From: JAKPCT01 sp029553165 | GTDB taxonomy: Bacteria; Bacillota; UBA4882; UBA8346 | Reading direction: 5' to 3' | Assembly: GCA_035359995.1 (NCBI GenBank) | Contig: DAORZT010000010.1 | Span: 1-62,011, forward strand | DNA: 62,011 bases | Shown here: one piece after another, positions 1-7,805 of the stretch | Layout of the letters: each line of letters begins with the position of its first letter | Position numbering within the stretch: position 1 is the first letter of the stretch | Made by a program: the position numbers and the translations under genes | The notes under the pieces: generated by a model | What the model was told of the DNA's origin: nothing | The model's database searches: none | Seen by the model: the letters and a program-made list of their open reading frames with translations, nothing else

Positions 1-111
1 GTGTGGCATCTCTTTTTTCAAAGTTCATTATTTTTCTTTACAGGAATGCTCCATTCATAAAATTAGACTGGTTACCTAATAAAAATATTCGTAGTTGCTG
101 AAATAATACAT

Positions 112-306
112 AAAAAAAGAAACCCACTCCACTCAGGGACGAGAGTTTCCCGCGGTTCCACCCTGTTTGGCCAATCAGAATTGACCCTCTTAATAGCAAA
201 CTGACTCCAAAGCGCCCGCCAAGATCAATGTACCGGTTCACACCAACTCCGGCTCTCTTTGACATCTACTTTTGGTTCCTCTTTTTCATAGTCAGGTATT
301 CGATTA
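112..306 (-). promoter_or_regulatory. T-box leader, target gene off the left edge
   Basis: The leftward transcript carries the conserved T-box AGGGTGGAACCGCGGGA (164-148), which pairs with the tRNA acceptor end. A terminator hairpin and T-run follow down to 112. Stem I shows AGAGAG...GTTGGTGTGAACCGG and the AGTA/GA elements of the specifier loop; the outer stem is CTGACT/AGTCAG. Two triplets could be the specifier: GGC at 220-218 (glycine), or CTT at 223-221 (leucine), which is the register suggested by comparison with the valS leader here. The position behind recO and the DUF4342 gene favours glycyl-tRNA synthetase, but the coding region is outside the window. Confidence 0.9.
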
Positions 307-312
307 CTATCG

Positions 313-341
313 AATATAACAAACTTAACGCTTTCTGTCAA
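313..341 (-). promoter_or_regulatory. Sigma-A promoter of the left-edge T-box gene
   Basis: TTGACA (341-336), a 17-base spacer and TATATT (318-313) give a near-consensus vegetative promoter. It starts the T-box transcript a few bases further left. It lies just behind the stop codon of the DUF4342 gene, so the off-window gene has its own promoter. Confidence 0.8.
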
Positions 342-345
342 TGGC

Positions 346-735
346 TCAATGAAAACTGTCATCACTGTCAGGGCTGGTTTTTTCAATCTCAATCGTTGAC
401 CGGCTGACTAAAGTAGCAACCGCGCCAATAATTGCTAACTGTGGCGCTAAGAGAGCACCAACCACTCCTGCAGTTACAGGGATTTCAATTAATACTTTAT
501 CATCTTGCTTAACTTTAATCTTATTGATGTTCCCCTGTCTGACCAACTCTTTTACTTTTTCAACCAATTCGCTGCCTTTGACGAAAAATTCTTCTTTTTG
601 GCTTTTGGCATCCTGTTCCAGCTTCACCAAGGCGTCAACCACATTCCATTCAGCAGCTTCCAGTGCCATTTTTGCTTCTTCATATGAGACATTCATTCTC
701 TCTCTCACAAGATCAATTTTGGCTAAGTTATCCAT
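346..735 (-). CDS. DUF4342 protein with N-terminal UBA-like domain
   Basis: A protein of 129 residues. The first ~45 residues look like the UBA/EF-Ts N-terminal three-helix fold (VRERMNVSYEEAKMALEAAE, then WNVVDALVKLE). The second half (about 65-125) has a basic stretch and a hydrophobic segment rich in Gly, Ala and Val, as in DUF4342. The start is placed at the second ATG because GGAGG (745-741) sits five bases before it; the upstream in-frame ATG at 747 overlaps that ribosome site. Genes of this family often lie between recO and glycyl-tRNA synthetase genes (from memory), which fits the T-box that follows. The function is unknown; a nascent-chain or ubiquitin-like binding role would be a guess. 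Confidence 0.75.
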   Translation of the reverse strand: MDNLAKIDLVRERMNVSYEEAKMALEAAEWNVVDALVKLEQDAKSQKEEFFVKGSELVEKVKELVRQGNINKIKVKQDDKVLIEIPVTAGVVGALLAPQLAIIGAVATLVSRSTIEIEKTSPDSDDSFH

Positions 736-816
736 CTTTTCCTCCATCAGAAATTATACTAACAAATGCTTAATCCAAAATTAGATTACCCCAACAATTA
801 TAAACCTATGCGAAGA

Positions 817-1557
817 TTAACCGAGAAGATTGTCCAAAAACAATTGTGATTTCAACGGATGATCCAGCCTGGCTTCGATAAAGTCACGCAATTTTTGATG
901 AACGGATGACAACCGCACCTCATGAACATCTGGTTCTAATTTACGGAGATCGGTGGTGAGTAAATATTTTAAAAAATCGATCTCCGCGACCGGAATCACA
1001 TGTTGATCACGATATTGACCGCAACAATTCGGACAAACTATTCCACCCGCTGCAACTGAAAAATACCAGTGATCACTGGAGGTTGCATTACACCCCAGAC
1101 AACAATCCAACTCGGGGTTGTATCCCAGATAATTTAACAACCGAATTAAAAACGCAAGATGGACAATTAAAGGTTGTTGCGTTTGCTCCAAAGTGATAAA
1201 TGCCGCTAATAAAAAACGAAATAATTCGCTGACTTCTTCCCTCTCTGGAACCAGTTCATTGACTAACTCAGCCCAATTACTGGCATAAGCTAATTTAGTC
1301 AAATCTTCGCGTAAGACTGAAAACGAATGAATCAACTCAGCCTGACTTAATTGATACATGTTTTTCCCTGGGAAAAACAGACCATTGATCAAATTAAATG
1401 GGAGTGTATTTCCGATAAAACGACTCCGGGGACGTCTGGCACCTTTAACAACAGCTTCAAACTTACCATAATCTTCACTGAAGATCACCAAAACCCGATC
1501 GGCTTCTCCAAGGTTACGGGATTTCAAAACAATCGATCTGGTTCGATAATAAGCCAT
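817..1557 (-). CDS. recO: DNA repair protein RecO
   Basis: RecO helps load RecA onto SSB-coated single strands in the RecFOR recombination pathway. The protein has 246 residues, normal for the family. The N-terminal ~80 residues form the OB-fold domain, opening with YRTRSIVLKSRNLGEADRV. A zinc site is formed by Cys152/153/156 and Cys175/178/179. GGAG lies eight bases before the ATG, inside the end of the upstream DUF2905 gene, so the two are probably translated together. It is the downstream part of the leftward repair block led by ruvC. Confidence 0.96.
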   Translation of the reverse strand: MAYYRTRSIVLKSRNLGEADRVLVIFSEDYGKFEAVVKGARRPRSRFIGNTLPFNLINGLFFPGKNMYQLSQAELIHSFSVLREDLTKLAYASNWAELVNELVPEREEVSELFRFLLAAFITLEQTQQPLIVHLAFLIRLLNYLGYNPELDCCLGCNATSSDHWYFSVAAGGIVCPNCCGQYRDQHVIPVAEIDFLKYLLTTDLRKLEPDVHEVRLSSVHQKLRDFIEARLDHPLKSQLFLDNLLG

Positions 1558-1558
1558 C

Positions 1559-1783
1559 TTATCGTCTCCGCAATAATGCCAACAGAATTGAGAGTAGCAA
1601 ACTCAATAAAACACTGGTCATAATGGGAAAATAAAAAGTAAAATTCCCTTTTTTGATCACAATATCGCCTGGTAAGCGGCCAATACCAGGTATTTTTCCG
1701 CCAAACCACAAAAGGGTTCCAAAACCGGCAATTATTAAACCGGTAAATACTAGAATTTTTCCCAATCCCGAAAGCTCATTCAC
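1559..1783 (-). CDS. DUF2905 small membrane protein
   Basis: A 74-residue protein with two predicted membrane helices (about 8-28 and 50-70) around the loop GKIPGIGRLPGDIVIKKG, which is the DUF2905 signature. The function of the family is unknown. It starts with GTG behind a weak ribosome site and ends one base before recO, so it is an operon member. In many Bacillota this family sits next to ruvB and queA or queH, as here. The arrangement suggests co-transcription with the Holliday-junction and queuosine genes rather than a shared biochemical role. Confidence 0.88.
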   Translation of the reverse strand: MNELSGLGKILVFTGLIIAGFGTLLWFGGKIPGIGRLPGDIVIKKGNFTFYFPIMTSVLLSLLLSILLALLRRR

Positions 1784-1809
1784 TTTTAGATTCCAACCTT
1801 CTTTTATCT

Positions 1810-2352
1810 TTATTTTTTATTATTTTTATAATACCGTTCTTTTTCACTGTATATGCAACCACAATAACCTTGACGGTAAAGATTTAACTCTTTAGCCATT
1901 GCCTGACTTTGACGAAAACCCGGTCGAAAGTCCTGATCAATAAAAACCAAACCATATTCATCCGCAAGTTCAGCGCCGATTTGACAGAGTAAATCCCGGT
2001 TTTGATAAGGGCTGATCAATAAAGTAGTACTGAAACATTCTACTCCTAGCTCTTTGGCCTTAAGCGCGGTTTTCTTAAGTCGCATCCGGTAGCAAAAAGA
2101 ACAACGCGCAGTAGGATTGGCAGCTACATTAGCTAAGAACTCTTCTAAATCGTATTCGTTATCATGAACCACGGAGCTTTTTTTGATCTCCGCCAGAGTT
2201 TGCAATCCTTCAAGACGGCGTTGATATTCCTGAAACGGATGAATGTTAGGGTTATAAAAAAAGAGCGTCGGCTCAAACCCTGTTTCCCGAAGATTATCAA
2301 CTGTATAACAGGCACAGGGGCCGCAACAACTGTGAAGTAAAATTGGTTGCAT
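1810..2352 (-). CDS. queH: Epoxyqueuosine reductase QueH
   Basis: QueH performs the last step of queuosine synthesis, reducing epoxyqueuosine in tRNA to queuosine. It is a non-homologous replacement for cobalamin-dependent QueG. The 180-residue protein shows the family cysteines that bind an iron-sulfur cluster and a second metal: SCCGPCAC near the N-terminus (Cys9, 10, 13, 15), ARCSFCYRMR in the middle and GYCGC near the C-terminus. No tgt or queA is present in the window, so the rest of the pathway is elsewhere. It lies ten bases behind ruvB in the same leftward operon. The start is fixed by the fit to the family N-terminus; its ribosome site (GGAG 14 bases away) is poor. Confidence 0.95.
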   Translation of the reverse strand: MQPILLHSCCGPCACYTVDNLRETGFEPTLFFYNPNIHPFQEYQRRLEGLQTLAEIKKSSVVHDNEYDLEEFLANVAANPTARCSFCYRMRLKKTALKAKELGVECFSTTLLISPYQNRDLLCQIGAELADEYGLVFIDQDFRPGFRQSQAMAKELNLYRQGYCGCIYSEKERYYKNNKK

Positions 2353-2361
2353 TGTCTTTAT

Positions 2362-3399
2362 TCATTCTCCTTGCTCATCAAACAAACCCGTCTGTTGGTT
2401 ACGGTTCGGAATTTTGATTTTAAGATGTTCATAAGCCAGTCTGGTTGCTACTCTGCCGCGTGGAGTCCGGTTGATAAACCCGATTTGTAAGAGATAAGGT
2501 TCATACACATCTTCAATTGTTTCCGATTCTTCACCGATTGATGCAGCAATTGTATCCAGACCAACCGGCCCGCCGTCAAACTTTTCAATGATCGTCAGTA
2601 AAACAGTGCGGTCAATCCGGTCTAATCCCAACTGGTCGACTTCAAGTAGTTTTAACGCCTCATCAGCTACAGTAACGGTTATTTTACCGCCGGCTCTCAC
2701 TTGGGCATAGTCCCGCACCCGTTTTAAAAGGCGATTGGCGATTCGGGGCGTCCCCCGGGAACGGCTGGCTATCTCTAACGCGCCTGCCGGATCGATCTCA
2801 ATATTTAAAATACCGGCAGAACGTTGAATAATTTTTTGAAGTTCATCGTGTTCATAAAAGTCTAACCGATTAATAATACCAAAGCGGTCCCGCAGCGGTG
2901 AAGTCAGCGAACCGGCTCTGGTTGTAGCTCCTACTAAAGTAAACTTTGGCAGGTCAATCCGGACCGAACGCGCACTCGGACCTTTACCAATGATGATGTC
3001 AAGCGCAAAGTCTTCCATTGCCGGATATAGTATTTCTTCAACCGAGCGGTTTAAACGATGAATTTCATCGATAAATAAAACATCATTTGGCTCCAGGTTG
3101 GTCAAAATAGCTGCCAAATCAGCAGGGCGCTCAATCGCCGGCCCGGAAGTCATTCTAATATTGACCTGCAGATCATTGGCAATAATATGCGCTAATGACG
3201 TTTTCCCCAAACCGGGCGGTCCGTATAATAACACATGATCAAGCGCTTCACTGCGGGCTTTGGCTGCTGCAATAAAGATCTCCAGGTTTTCCCGCACCCG
3301 CTTTTGGCCGATATACTCCGAAAAAGTTCGCGGCCGCAATGAAACTTCATTTTCGAAATCAGACAGTTGTTTTGACGGGCTAATAATCCGTTCTTCCAT
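2362..3399 (-). CDS. ruvB: Holliday junction branch-migration ATPase RuvB
   Basis: RuvB forms the hexameric motor that drives Holliday-junction migration with RuvA. The 345 residues show, in order, the RuvB start LRPRTFSEYIGQ, Walker A GPPGLGKTSL, Walker B FIDEIHRL, the sensor region GATTRAGSLTSPLRDRFG and the C-terminal winged helix with GLDTIAASIGE. The length is usual. No clear ribosome site is visible, so translation is probably coupled to ruvA, which ends 14 bases upstream. The ruvC-ruvA-ruvB order is the common one. Confidence 0.98.
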   Translation of the reverse strand: MEERIISPSKQLSDFENEVSLRPRTFSEYIGQKRVRENLEIFIAAAKARSEALDHVLLYGPPGLGKTSLAHIIANDLQVNIRMTSGPAIERPADLAAILTNLEPNDVLFIDEIHRLNRSVEEILYPAMEDFALDIIIGKGPSARSVRIDLPKFTLVGATTRAGSLTSPLRDRFGIINRLDFYEHDELQKIIQRSAGILNIEIDPAGALEIASRSRGTPRIANRLLKRVRDYAQVRAGGKITVTVADEALKLLEVDQLGLDRIDRTVLLTIIEKFDGGPVGLDTIAASIGEESETIEDVYEPYLLQIGFINRTPRGRVATRLAYEHLKIKIPNRNQQTGLFDEQGE

Positions 3400-3413
3400 C
3401 AGTTTTTACTCAA

Positions 3414-4013
3414 TCACTTTCTTCCAAGATTTTTTAAGGATTTTCTTACCAGTTCCGGTGTTGTCAGAGTATTATCGCCGTTATAAACCGCTTCAACGGC
3501 AGCAACAGCTTCTTTTTGCGGATATCCCAAGGCAACCAGGGCATCAACAGCATCATTGATGACACTTCCAAGGGCCGGCGCCGCTTTACCATCTTTATTG
3601 GTTGTTATTACCCGGGCCAGTTTACCCTTCAACTCCAAAATCAGCCGTTGTGCAGTCTTTAATCCTACTCCGGAAACACTGGTCAGTACCCGATGATCTT
3701 CATTGTTAATCGCCTCCAGGAAACGTTCGGCTGACAGTACTCCCAAAATGGTCAATGCTGTTTTCGGACCGATTCCGGAGACGGTAATAATCTTCTCAAA
3801 GATCGCCTTGTCATGTTCGCTAAGGAAACCATAAAGACTGACCCCATCTTCCCGCTGGTGATAATGGGTGTAGATTTTTACAGTGCCGTTTTCCCGGCTC
3901 AAACTTTCTAAAGCAGTTAAGGGCATAAATACCTGATATCCTACTCCATTGACATTTATTATACAACTTTCACCACTAACACTGTCAATCACACCTGATA
4001 AAGTGGCAATCAT
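3414..4013 (-). CDS. ruvA: Holliday junction DNA-binding protein RuvA
   Basis: RuvA binds four-way junctions as a tetramer and recruits RuvB. The protein of 199 residues has the OB-fold start (MIATLSGVIDSV), two helix-hairpin-helix motifs (VSGIGPKTALTILG and VSGVGLKTAQRLILELK) and the C-terminal RuvB-contacting three-helix domain (DAVDALVALGYPQKEA). GGAGG lies six bases before the ATG. It is the middle gene of ruvCAB. Confidence 0.98.
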   Translation of the reverse strand: MIATLSGVIDSVSGESCIINVNGVGYQVFMPLTALESLSRENGTVKIYTHYHQREDGVSLYGFLSEHDKAIFEKIITVSGIGPKTALTILGVLSAERFLEAINNEDHRVLTSVSGVGLKTAQRLILELKGKLARVITTNKDGKAAPALGSVINDAVDALVALGYPQKEAVAAVEAVYNGDNTLTTPELVRKSLKNLGRK

Positions 4014-4044
4014 CTAAAACCTCCATATGTAGTGAATGCTTGTT

Positions 4045-4536
4045 TCAACGATAGTTTAAATTATTAACTTTTCGGGAATGAGCATGACAGATGGCGACGG
4101 CTAAAGCATCAGCCGCATCATCCGGTTTAGGGACCTCCGGCAGACAGAGAAGCATCCGAACCATCTCCTGGATCTGATGCTTTTCAGCCCTGCCGTAACC
4201 AACTACAGCTTGTTTAACTTGCAACGGAGTATACTCAACAATATCCAACCCCGAATTGGCTGCTGCCAGCATGATTACTCCTCTGGCTTGCCCTACGGCC
4301 AATGCGGTCCGGACATTTTTATTGAAGAACAATTCTTCAACTGCAATTACCTCTGGTTGGTACTTCGCAATCAAACTGTGCATCTCATCGTAGATCACCT
4401 TTAATCTCAAGGACATATCCTGTTGTGGTGAGGTCCGGATGACACCAACCCCAATTTTCTTTAAATGATTTCCCTGATGTGAGATGATTCCGTAACCGGT
4501 AATTGCCGTCCCGGGATCGATCCCTAATATTACCAT
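4045..4536 (-). CDS. ruvC: Crossover junction endonuclease RuvC
   Basis: RuvC resolves Holliday junctions by paired nicks. The 163-residue protein has the RNase H-like fold with its acidic residues: Asp7 in GIDPGTAITGYG, Glu in VEELFFNKN, and the Asp pair in KPDDAADALAVAICH. A GGTGG ribosome site precedes the ATG. It appears to be the first gene of the leftward repair operon; I saw no convincing promoter in the short gap to the alcohol dehydrogenase terminator. Confidence 0.97.
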   Translation of the reverse strand: MVILGIDPGTAITGYGIISHQGNHLKKIGVGVIRTSPQQDMSLRLKVIYDEMHSLIAKYQPEVIAVEELFFNKNVRTALAVGQARGVIMLAAANSGLDIVEYTPLQVKQAVVGYGRAEKHQIQEMVRMLLCLPEVPKPDDAADALAVAICHAHSRKVNNLNYR

Positions 4537-4614
4537 CTGTTACCACCCGACATTTAAGTTCGCTTCTTGAGAGCTAAAATCCTGCGTATGACAAAAAACA
4601 TCTCCAAAATCAAT

Positions 4615-4661
4615 AAAGCTGTTGCTAACGAAATCTTTCAGAATCTTTCAGCAACAGCTTT
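4615..4661 (-). terminator. Terminator after the iron alcohol dehydrogenase gene
   Basis: A perfect 12-bp inverted repeat, AAAGCTGTTGCT (4615-4626) and AGCAACAGCTTT (4650-4661), followed on the leftward strand by TTTATTGATTTT. The 23-base loop holds a small repeat of ATCTTTCA. The stem core CTGTTGC recurs in two other terminators of the window. Confidence 0.75.
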
Positions 4662-4667
4662 AACCCT

Positions 4668-5840
4668 TTACTTACTTGCCAATTGATAGATCTTTAAGAC
4701 ATCATCCCGGTTGAGCTTCACAAAACCTCCAACCTTATATCGGCCATAGTCGGTACATTTGTCAGCCATCTCTTCTAACCGGTCAGCAGGGATATTGATC
4801 TCGGCCAGAGTCGTTGGTAATCCAATCCGGTGGTAAAAAGCTTCCAAACGTTTAATCCCTTCAAGGATTGTCTGTTCCGGATTGCTAAACGAATGATCAA
4901 CATTCCAAACCCGGGTAAAATACTGGGCAAAGAGTGGAATATTATGATGGTAGTTATACTTGATCCATGCCGGGAAGATTACGGCTAAACCTGCCCCATG
5001 CGCCACATCATAGATCCCGCTCAACTCATGTTCAATCTGGTGTGAAGCCCAATCTCCCAGTCTGCCGGTGTTCAAAAGCTCATTATGAGCCACCGTACCG
5101 GCCCACATTATTTCAGCCCAGGCATCATAATTGTCCGGCTCTTCCAGTACCGTCGGAACATTATTAATTATCGTTTTTAAAGTTGCTTCACAAAGACGAT
5201 CGGTTAACTCAACATTAGCAGTAGGTGTAAAATAGCGCTCCATCAGATGGGCCATAATATCAGAAGCACCACAAGCAACTTGATATTTGGGCAAGGTAAA
5301 TGCCAACTCCGGATTTAAGATCGAAAACTTTGGATAAATCAAATCGGAACCGAACCCTTTTTTATACCAGCCATCTTCATTGGTAATTACCGAACTGGGG
5401 CTGGATTCACTGCCTGCGGCCGGGATCGTTAGAATTGTTCCGACTGGTAAAGCTGTTTGCGGTTCTGCCTTCCAGGTGTAAAAATCCCAAACATCACCCT
5501 GGTAAGGGACACCCAGCGCGATTGCTTTAGCGGAGTCAATTGTACTGCCGCCTCCAACCGCCAGGATAAAATCAATACCCTGTTCGCGGCAGATCCGGAT
5601 TCCTTCCCTTACTAGGCTTAAACGGGGATTAGGTTTTACACCCCCTAATTCCCAAAATTCAACGCCTGCATTCTTTAAAGACGTGACAACCCGGTCGTAA
5701 AGGCCGGTTTGTTTGATACTGCCGCCACCATAATGTAAGAGAATTTTACGGCTGAACTTAACAACTTCCTTGCCAACTTCATTCTCCATCCCTCTACCGA
5801 AGATAATTTTGGTTGGATTGTGAAAGATAAAGTTTTCCAT
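4668..5840 (-). CDS. Iron-containing alcohol dehydrogenase (butanol dehydrogenase type)
   Basis: A 390-residue group III alcohol dehydrogenase that would reduce aldehydes to alcohols with NAD(P)H. It matches the BdhA/YqhD-like branch, with the N-terminus NFIFHNPTKIIFGRG, the nucleotide loop GGGSTIDSAKAIA and metal ligands around ASDIMAHLMERYF and EHELSGIYDVAHGAGLA. The start is the internal ATG at 5840, with AGGAG seven to eight bases before it, not the ATG 24 bases upstream. It stands alone between terminators. Together with AdhE it supports an ethanol- or butanol-forming fermentation. The true substrate cannot be told from sequence. Confidence 0.93.
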   Translation of the reverse strand: MENFIFHNPTKIIFGRGMENEVGKEVVKFSRKILLHYGGGSIKQTGLYDRVVTSLKNAGVEFWELGGVKPNPRLSLVREGIRICREQGIDFILAVGGGSTIDSAKAIALGVPYQGDVWDFYTWKAEPQTALPVGTILTIPAAGSESSPSSVITNEDGWYKKGFGSDLIYPKFSILNPELAFTLPKYQVACGASDIMAHLMERYFTPTANVELTDRLCEATLKTIINNVPTVLEEPDNYDAWAEIMWAGTVAHNELLNTGRLGDWASHQIEHELSGIYDVAHGAGLAVIFPAWIKYNYHHNIPLFAQYFTRVWNVDHSFSNPEQTILEGIKRLEAFYHRIGLPTTLAEINIPADRLEEMADKCTDYGRYKVGGFVKLNRDDVLKIYQLASK

Positions 5841-6007
5841 GCGATTACTCCTTTTCAGTTTCATTTTTTAATATTATCGGCAGCAATTCGATCAGCCTAT
5901 CCAACATATCTCTAGTATTTCAATTATTAATAAATTTGGACACAATCCACCAGATTCCTTTAATTATTGTCGTTTAATTACACCTTGCAACATTATCTTT
6001 TCAAAAG

Positions 6008-6038
6008 AAAAAGCTTTGGAGCAACTCCAAAGCTTTTT
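6008..6038 (-). terminator. Terminator after the SUMF1-like lipoprotein gene
   Basis: A perfect 14-bp stem AAAAAGCTTTGGAG / CTCCAAAGCTTTTT with a three-base loop (caa), followed leftward by a T-rich tail. The rest of 5841-6056 is AT-rich and shows no gene; a promoter for the alcohol dehydrogenase must lie there but I could not identify it. Confidence 0.9.
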
Positions 6039-6056
6039 GATAAAGTTTCGCTTCGT

Positions 6057-6947
6057 TTATTTGGTATTTTGGACAACACGGAAGCCAATGTAGGAAAAAT
6101 CTGCGAAAATTACTTTAATGTCTGCATATCCTACTGCTAATTTTTGGGGATCATTATTATTATTAAAACCTTTGATATAGGCAGCAAGATAGGAAGCAAG
6201 ATCGCACCACTCTGCCACATTACCGCTCATATCATAAATTCCTAAAGCGTTTGGAGCTTTTTGGGCAACCGGCATCGGTTGATTCTCATTCCAAGCAACT
6301 TTACTGGTTGCTTCAAGATCATCTACTGAAGCGGTAGCACCGCTGGCATAATTGCCGGGAGTCCAATTTTTACCGTCAATATAACGTGCCGCTAACTCCC
6401 ATTCATTACGAGTCGGTAATCGATAACCATTACCAACTTGATCATCAATCTTAAACTGGCCTAAATGGACCAATAATTCAGAATAATTATTTTCTAAACT
6501 TGCATCACGCAATATTTCTCCATTCTGATCTTTATATACCGGTTGTAAATTGGTATTATACTTTGCGTTAGAATATTCGGTCAACGCATTACACCAAACA
6601 ATTGCATTAATCCAGCTTACATTAACAACCGGATAGTTGTTGCCTTCACCTTTTCCTTCTGCTAACACATAACCATTGTTTACAGCCCAATTATAAACCT
6701 CGGACCATAACTGATATGTAACAACGGTTTTGGAGATTAAGAAAGGATAATTGACTTCTGTGCAATTTTTTTCGTCATTGATTCCGATTGGGAATGATTC
6801 CGTTCCTGGAACAGCGGCCATATTAACTAATGTAGCAAAAGGATTTACATTATTACTGCCCTTTTTCTTGCTTCCGCCGCCGCAACCAGACAATAAAACA
6901 GCGACTACTAATGATAATGCCACCAAAGTTATGAATCTTTTTTTCAT
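6057..6947 (-). CDS. SUMF1/formylglycine-generating-enzyme-like lipoprotein
   Basis: An exported lipoprotein of 296 residues. The first ~22 residues form a lipoprotein signal ending in LLSGC, followed by a Gly/Ser/Lys linker. The remainder is a SUMF1-type C-lectin-like domain: the core motifs RLPTRNEWELAARY, NALGIYDMSGNVAEWCD and the closing YIGFRVVQ are clear. True formylglycine-generating enzymes carry paired catalytic cysteines near the C-terminus; none is visible here, so it is more likely a binding or structural SUMF1 domain than an enzyme. The start at 6947 has a GGGGGGTAG ribosome site. It has its own strong promoter. Confidence 0.88.
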   Translation of the reverse strand: MKKRFITLVALSLVVAVLLSGCGGGSKKKGSNNVNPFATLVNMAAVPGTESFPIGINDEKNCTEVNYPFLISKTVVTYQLWSEVYNWAVNNGYVLAEGKGEGNNYPVVNVSWINAIVWCNALTEYSNAKYNTNLQPVYKDQNGEILRDASLENNYSELLVHLGQFKIDDQVGNGYRLPTRNEWELAARYIDGKNWTPGNYASGATASVDDLEATSKVAWNENQPMPVAQKAPNALGIYDMSGNVAEWCDLASYLAAYIKGFNNNNDPQKLAVGYADIKVIFADFSYIGFRVVQNTK

Positions 6948-6993
6948 TTTGAAACTACCCCCCGATAATAATATCTCATTAATAACTAAAATT

Positions 6994-7022
6994 AGTATAC
7001 CTCTCAAATTTACTAATGTCAA
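6994..7022 (-). promoter_or_regulatory. Sigma-A promoter of the SUMF1-like lipoprotein gene
   Basis: TTGACA (7022-7017), a 17-base spacer and TATACT (6999-6994), about 45 bases before the lipoprotein start. It is back to back with a promoter for the rightward gene. Confidence 0.85.
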
Positions 7023-7047
7023 TTAACATTTATATATTAGTGTATCA

Positions 7048-7076
7048 TTTACAACAATTTCAAAAAAAGCTATAAT
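7048..7076 (+). promoter_or_regulatory. Sigma-A promoter of the exported protein at 7115
   Basis: TTTACA (7048-7053), 17 bases, TATAAT (7071-7076). The -35 boxes of this and the leftward promoter are only 25 bases apart, so the pair may influence each other. Confidence 0.8.
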
Positions 7077-7114
7077 TATTATAATTATTGCTAAATTGTC
7101 ATTGAGGAGTACTA

Positions 7115-7750
7115 ATGAGACGTTTTTTAAAATTTTTACTGGTGATTTTATTATTCATTCCTTTAGGAACAGTTCAGGCAACCGAAACCAAAAATCCAAA
7201 TCAACCGCTGACAAAAGAGATGACCGTCCAGGAAAAACGGAATTTACGCCGGGAACGGTTACCCCTCTTAATCCAGAAATATGAATCCAATCAAACCTTT
7301 ACGCAGATGCACCAGTACATGCTTGCTAAATTTAATGAACGAAATAAAAAAGGTACTCCCTCTACCCCTGATAAATTAATTATCGAAACATTTCAAAAGA
7401 CTAACAATCTCTTTGATAAAATCCGTTCTTTTGTTGGCAATAATTTTACCAAACAATACGATCCTGTTATTCTGGAAGCCAACTTTAATAAATATTTATG
7501 GTTAAAAGGAATCTGTTTTAAGTTTTTAGGAATCAACGAGGAACATAAGATCGCCGTCTCATTCTTTTACCAACAGGAAAACGATGAAATCAAACGCCAA
7601 TTCTTACTTGATGTTGTTAAGTTTTCATTTCCTGAAGTAATGGATGTCCCTCAAAATGAATCCTGGTTCACTGAGATGAGTCTGATTATGGAGCGTATTG
7701 CTTATAAAGCGTTTAATGTGGATAAGTACCATCAAAAGTCCAAGCAATAA
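7115..7750 (+). CDS. Exported protein of unknown function
   Basis: A 211-residue protein that I do not recognise. Residues 1-22 (MRRFLKFLLVILLFIPLGTVQA) look like a signal peptide with an A-T-E cleavage region. The mature part is charged and mostly helical, with no Cys pairs, repeats or known motif that I can see; it is rich in Lys, Phe and Asn. GAGGAG lies five bases before the ATG, behind a strong promoter. It is divergent from the SUMF1-like lipoprotein, which hints at, but does not show, a shared envelope role. Confidence 0.7.
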   Translation: MRRFLKFLLVILLFIPLGTVQATETKNPNQPLTKEMTVQEKRNLRRERLPLLIQKYESNQTFTQMHQYMLAKFNERNKKGTPSTPDKLIIETFQKTNNLFDKIRSFVGNNFTKQYDPVILEANFNKYLWLKGICFKFLGINEEHKIAVSFFYQQENDEIKRQFLLDVVKFSFPEVMDVPQNESWFTEMSLIMERIAYKAFNVDKYHQKSKQ

Positions 7751-7760
7751 TAAAACACAA

Positions 7761-7790
7761 AACAAGGGCTGTTACTGACAAGCCCTTGTT
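7761..7790. terminator. Bidirectional terminator between the exported protein and valS
   Basis: AACAAGGGCT and AGCCCTTGTT form a 10-bp perfect stem with a 10-base loop between two converging genes. It can serve both strands, though the T-tracts are short. Confidence 0.75.
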
Positions 7791-7805
7791 AATTCACTTC
7801 AGTTA

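Noticed and set aside
6057..6947. Catalytically active formylglycine-generating enzyme
   Set aside because: The C-terminal active-site cysteines are missing and no sulfatase gene is present in the window.
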